64,000 nucleotides of DNA from Dioscorea cayenensis subsp. rotundata (lineage: Eukaryota > Streptophyta > Magnoliopsida > Dioscoreales > Dioscoreaceae): contig NC_052475.1 in assembly GCF_009730915.1 (NCBI RefSeq), positions 31,495,016-31,559,015 of the forward strand. The letters are read 5' to 3'. The notes beneath the pieces are model-generated. The model was not told where the DNA came from. It saw nothing but the letters and a program-made list of their open reading frames with translations, and ran no database searches. The position numbers and the translations under genes were made by a program. This document shows, piece after piece, positions 61,520 through 64,000 of this stretch (positions are counted from its first letter, which is position 1; every line of letters begins with the position of its first letter).

Positions 61520-63213
61520 CCATTAAAAAAAATTATTATTTATAAAATAAAAAATCATTATTTGTGTATTTTAAATTAATTGATTATAAAAAAAAGTTTA
61601 GGGTTATTTACTTATTTTGTTTATCAACTTCAAAATTTATCCTATTACTATTATTATTATTATTGTTTTGGAAAGTTGTTTTTGCTATCTTCACAAAAAC
61701 AGTCTAATATTATTTTTGAAATTTCATTGTTTCTCACATATAATTCTTTGTATTTAAAAACAAACAATCATTATTTAGTATAGTTAAATGTTATAAAAAA
61801 ATAATAAAATAGTAGACCCAGAGTCAAATTTCTGAGTCAATAGAACATTTACAGTTCATAAATCCTTTATAGAAAGATGTCATTTTTCTCCCTTTTAGAA
61901 TTGTATGATAAATGTATATAATAGAACTTTAATCATTTTATGTGACCTCAACGCTTGTCGTCTTTATCTAAAATCACAACCAAAATAATACTTTTTGTGA
62001 TCCTTCATATTATATTATTGAAAAAAAAAATTTAAGCAAGTAAAACATTTTATTAGTCTCGCTTTGAATGTTCAAGGTGTAATAATGTATGTAGAATACC
62101 AAGATGTGATAAAACAAAAATTAATTGCATCTTTATCTATTTTAATCAAAATTATTATAAAACTCAATGTTATTTAAAAAGCAAATGTTTAATATATATA
62201 TATATATATATATATAAGTACCGGATAAAAACAACTTGTTTTTATTTGATTTCATTCATAAGTAAACACCTCTTAGACCAAGAAAAACTTAGAGAAGATT
62301 TATACAATAATAATTTTGAAAATGTTATTTAAATCTTTTTGTAACATTAAAAAAGATGAGTTTTAATATGCCAATAATTATGGAGAACTTGGCATGAAGT
62401 TGCAGTACATTTGAAGAGCATTACTTGTGGTCAATAAAAATGAGCACAAATGTAAGTCAAAATAAAATTATTAAATCTTCTTCATAAATAATCCTTGAGA
62501 GTTATGATGCATCTTATGGCCAGTATTAATCTAAAGATTATAGTGGATGGACAGCCACATGTTGCTATGTGTAAATATATATAATCAAATTCATATTGGT
62601 CATGCCGCATGTGCATAGTCGCATAGATCTATCGAAGGGTGGGCTATCAGCCCAAGCCCGAAGACCCATTTGAAAATTGAGAGAATTTGGATAAATATAT
62701 GAGATCTAATAACCGAGTTTGGATAAAAATTTGGATAAATATATGAGATCCAATGACCGAGTTTTGGATAAAATATGAAGGTTGTTTTTAAAAGCGGACT
62801 TGGTTTAATTTTTACTGAGTTATATAATATATTTATTAATTAATTTTAAAAATAGTTTGAATTTTAATTATTGTGATTGAACAAAGATGTACATTTGGTA
62901 TTTTGATTTTAATTTATTTTGTAGAATAATATTTGGTAGTATTCATAAATCAATATTATTATTAATTTTTATAACTTATTTATTATTTGATAAAAAAAAT
63001 TATTTGGGCGGGTTTGGACAATCCGTGGTTAAAAGCCATAAAATTTAGATATGTTTTGGCAAGAGTGAATGCTCGAATTATTGGGCCGGGCCAAATTTGG
63101 CAGGCATGATTTTTTTTTTTAATTATGAGTTTCGCACGGCCCGAAACCAGCCCGTCTAAAATTTTGAAAAATAAGTGTAAAAAAGAAAGTTATCATCATC
63201 ATCATAAAATATA
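61520..63213. other. AT-rich intergenic spacer
   Basis: No gene is visible. It includes an (AT)n run (62192-62216), a 44-bp tandem duplication (62686-62775) and GC-rich patches such as GGGCCGGGCC (63083) and GCCCGAAACCAGCCCG (63138-63153). The patches hint at an old, unidentified transposon between 62640 and 63160. Confidence 0.55.
62686..62775 (+). repeat. 44-bp tandem duplication
   Basis: TTTGGATAAATATATGAGAT followed by CxAATxACCGAG and TTTTGGATAAAA occurs at 62686 and again at 62730 with a few substitutions. Confidence 0.8.
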
Positions 63214-64000
63214 GGGAAAATTACTGTTCACCCCTCGTAATTTTCAAAACTTCCCAAAAACCCCCTCCTACTTTTTGACACCCTGGGACAACCCTTCCAG
63301 TTAGTGTTTAACTTCCCTTTTACTCCCCTACCGCTCACTTCAAATGGGTCCATGTTGTGAAATTCCATTTTTGGCCCCGAAAAATGGTGGGAAAGGAAAG
63401 CGCCAAATCACATCATGTTCAACCTTTTCGAAGGGCTTTCACTTGGTTTAACGTTTAAATATTTTACTAACATGTTTAATAATTATCATATCCAGTGTAA
63501 TACTTCCCATCTCCGCTTTAACGTTGTCTTTTACATGTATAACTATTCATATTAACGTCTAAATTCTCAAAGTCTCGCAGTAAAAGCGGTGATCTTTTTC
63601 GCTTTGATCCGAATTCTTTGGGCGGGTGGCACGTGGCGGGTGCAGAGGTTATGGTATCCCGTGCATAAGAATTAATGACGGATTAAAAATTTATGACGCG
63701 TGAACATAATTTTCCGAACACCCGCTCGTTCTCATCGATCGATGCTCGACCGACATGCGTTTAACTTTTTCTCGGATATGAAGAGTCACCGCTTGTGGAA
63801 TTCACACCATAAATAACTGGGAAAGAACCCTCCCGATGGACAACCACTCCTCGTCGTCCTCATCATCCTCCTCCTCCTCCTCCTCCTCGTCCTCCTCTTC
63901 CCACTGGACTAACCACTCTATCCCGAAAAGGATGTTTTCGTGAACCTTCTTCCTTATCTTGAGAATCATTTAGCCGCAATCACGCAACAAGTTAAACTAT
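63214..64000 (+). mobile_element. MULE copy 3, left end only (continues past the window)
   Basis: The first 63 bp equal those of copy 1 exactly. After that the two stay collinear (CCGCTCACTTCAAA, AAAAATGGTGGGAAAGG, TTTTACTAAxATGTTTAAT, CGCTTTGATCCGAATT, CAACCACTCCTCGTC) with scattered substitutions and small indels. It contains a long CCT/CTC microsatellite (63860-63900). No transposase sequence is reached before the window ends. Confidence 0.85.

Noticed and set aside
1..64000. CRISPR arrays, operons, riboswitches, phage or bacterial systems
   Set aside because: The genome is plant nuclear. No regularly spaced identical repeats with unique spacers and no bacterial gene organisation were seen.

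Overview
The window is plant nuclear DNA from an angiosperm. The genes have many short exons in AT-rich introns, and every recognisable protein is a plant family (F-box/actin ARP8, apyrase 7, CML21/22, MYB-CC, CPRD49-type GDSL). The repeats are plant Stowaway and Tourist-like MITEs, tRNA-derived SINEs and Mutator-like elements (MULEs). A monocot is plausible, but the sequence does not fix the lineage. A run of exactly 1,000 N (25495-26494) shows that this is a scaffold with a placeholder gap.

Layout. 1-359 (-): first coding part of an unnamed basic plant protein, cut by the window edge. 2550-10471 (+): actin-related protein 8, 12 coding exons. 12341-14897 (-): apyrase 7-like ecto-nucleotidase, with 5' exons running to about 16190. 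16361-36890: two long, decayed MULE copies in the same orientation, each about 9.2 kb. They are separated by the N gap and 1.2 kb of plain AT-rich DNA. 36891-41446: MITE-rich spacer and a gene leader. 41447-48874 (+): alpha/beta hydrolase, 14 coding exons. 50355-52591 (+): EF-hand protein CML21/22. 53036-55675 (-): MYB-CC transcription factor like PHL2. 58082-61166 (-): GDSL esterase of the CPRD49 type. 63214-64000: left end of a third MULE copy, again in the same orientation.

I rebuilt six full coding sequences exon by exon, and each closes in frame: ARP8 479 aa, apyrase at least 715 aa, hydrolase 500 aa, CML 233 aa, MYB-CC 330 aa and GDSL 240 aa. Two introns, one in the hydrolase and one in the MYB-CC gene, keep frame only if they start with GC instead of GT.

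The genes do not form a pathway; they are a normal eukaryotic neighbourhood. The neighbouring CML and MYB-CC genes match what I recall as an adjacent pair in Arabidopsis (At3g24110/At3g24120), which suggests conserved microsynteny. The least ordinary content is the MULE family. It has a frameshifted MURA-type transposase in one half and an unidentified, apparently minus-strand coding region in the other. Short TTTAAAC-like motifs recur at roughly 20-bp spacing through its noncoding parts, and copies differ by a skewed AAC-to-AGC(G) pattern. A second oddity is a set of decayed copies of exon 2 inside the adjacent intron of the GDSL gene.
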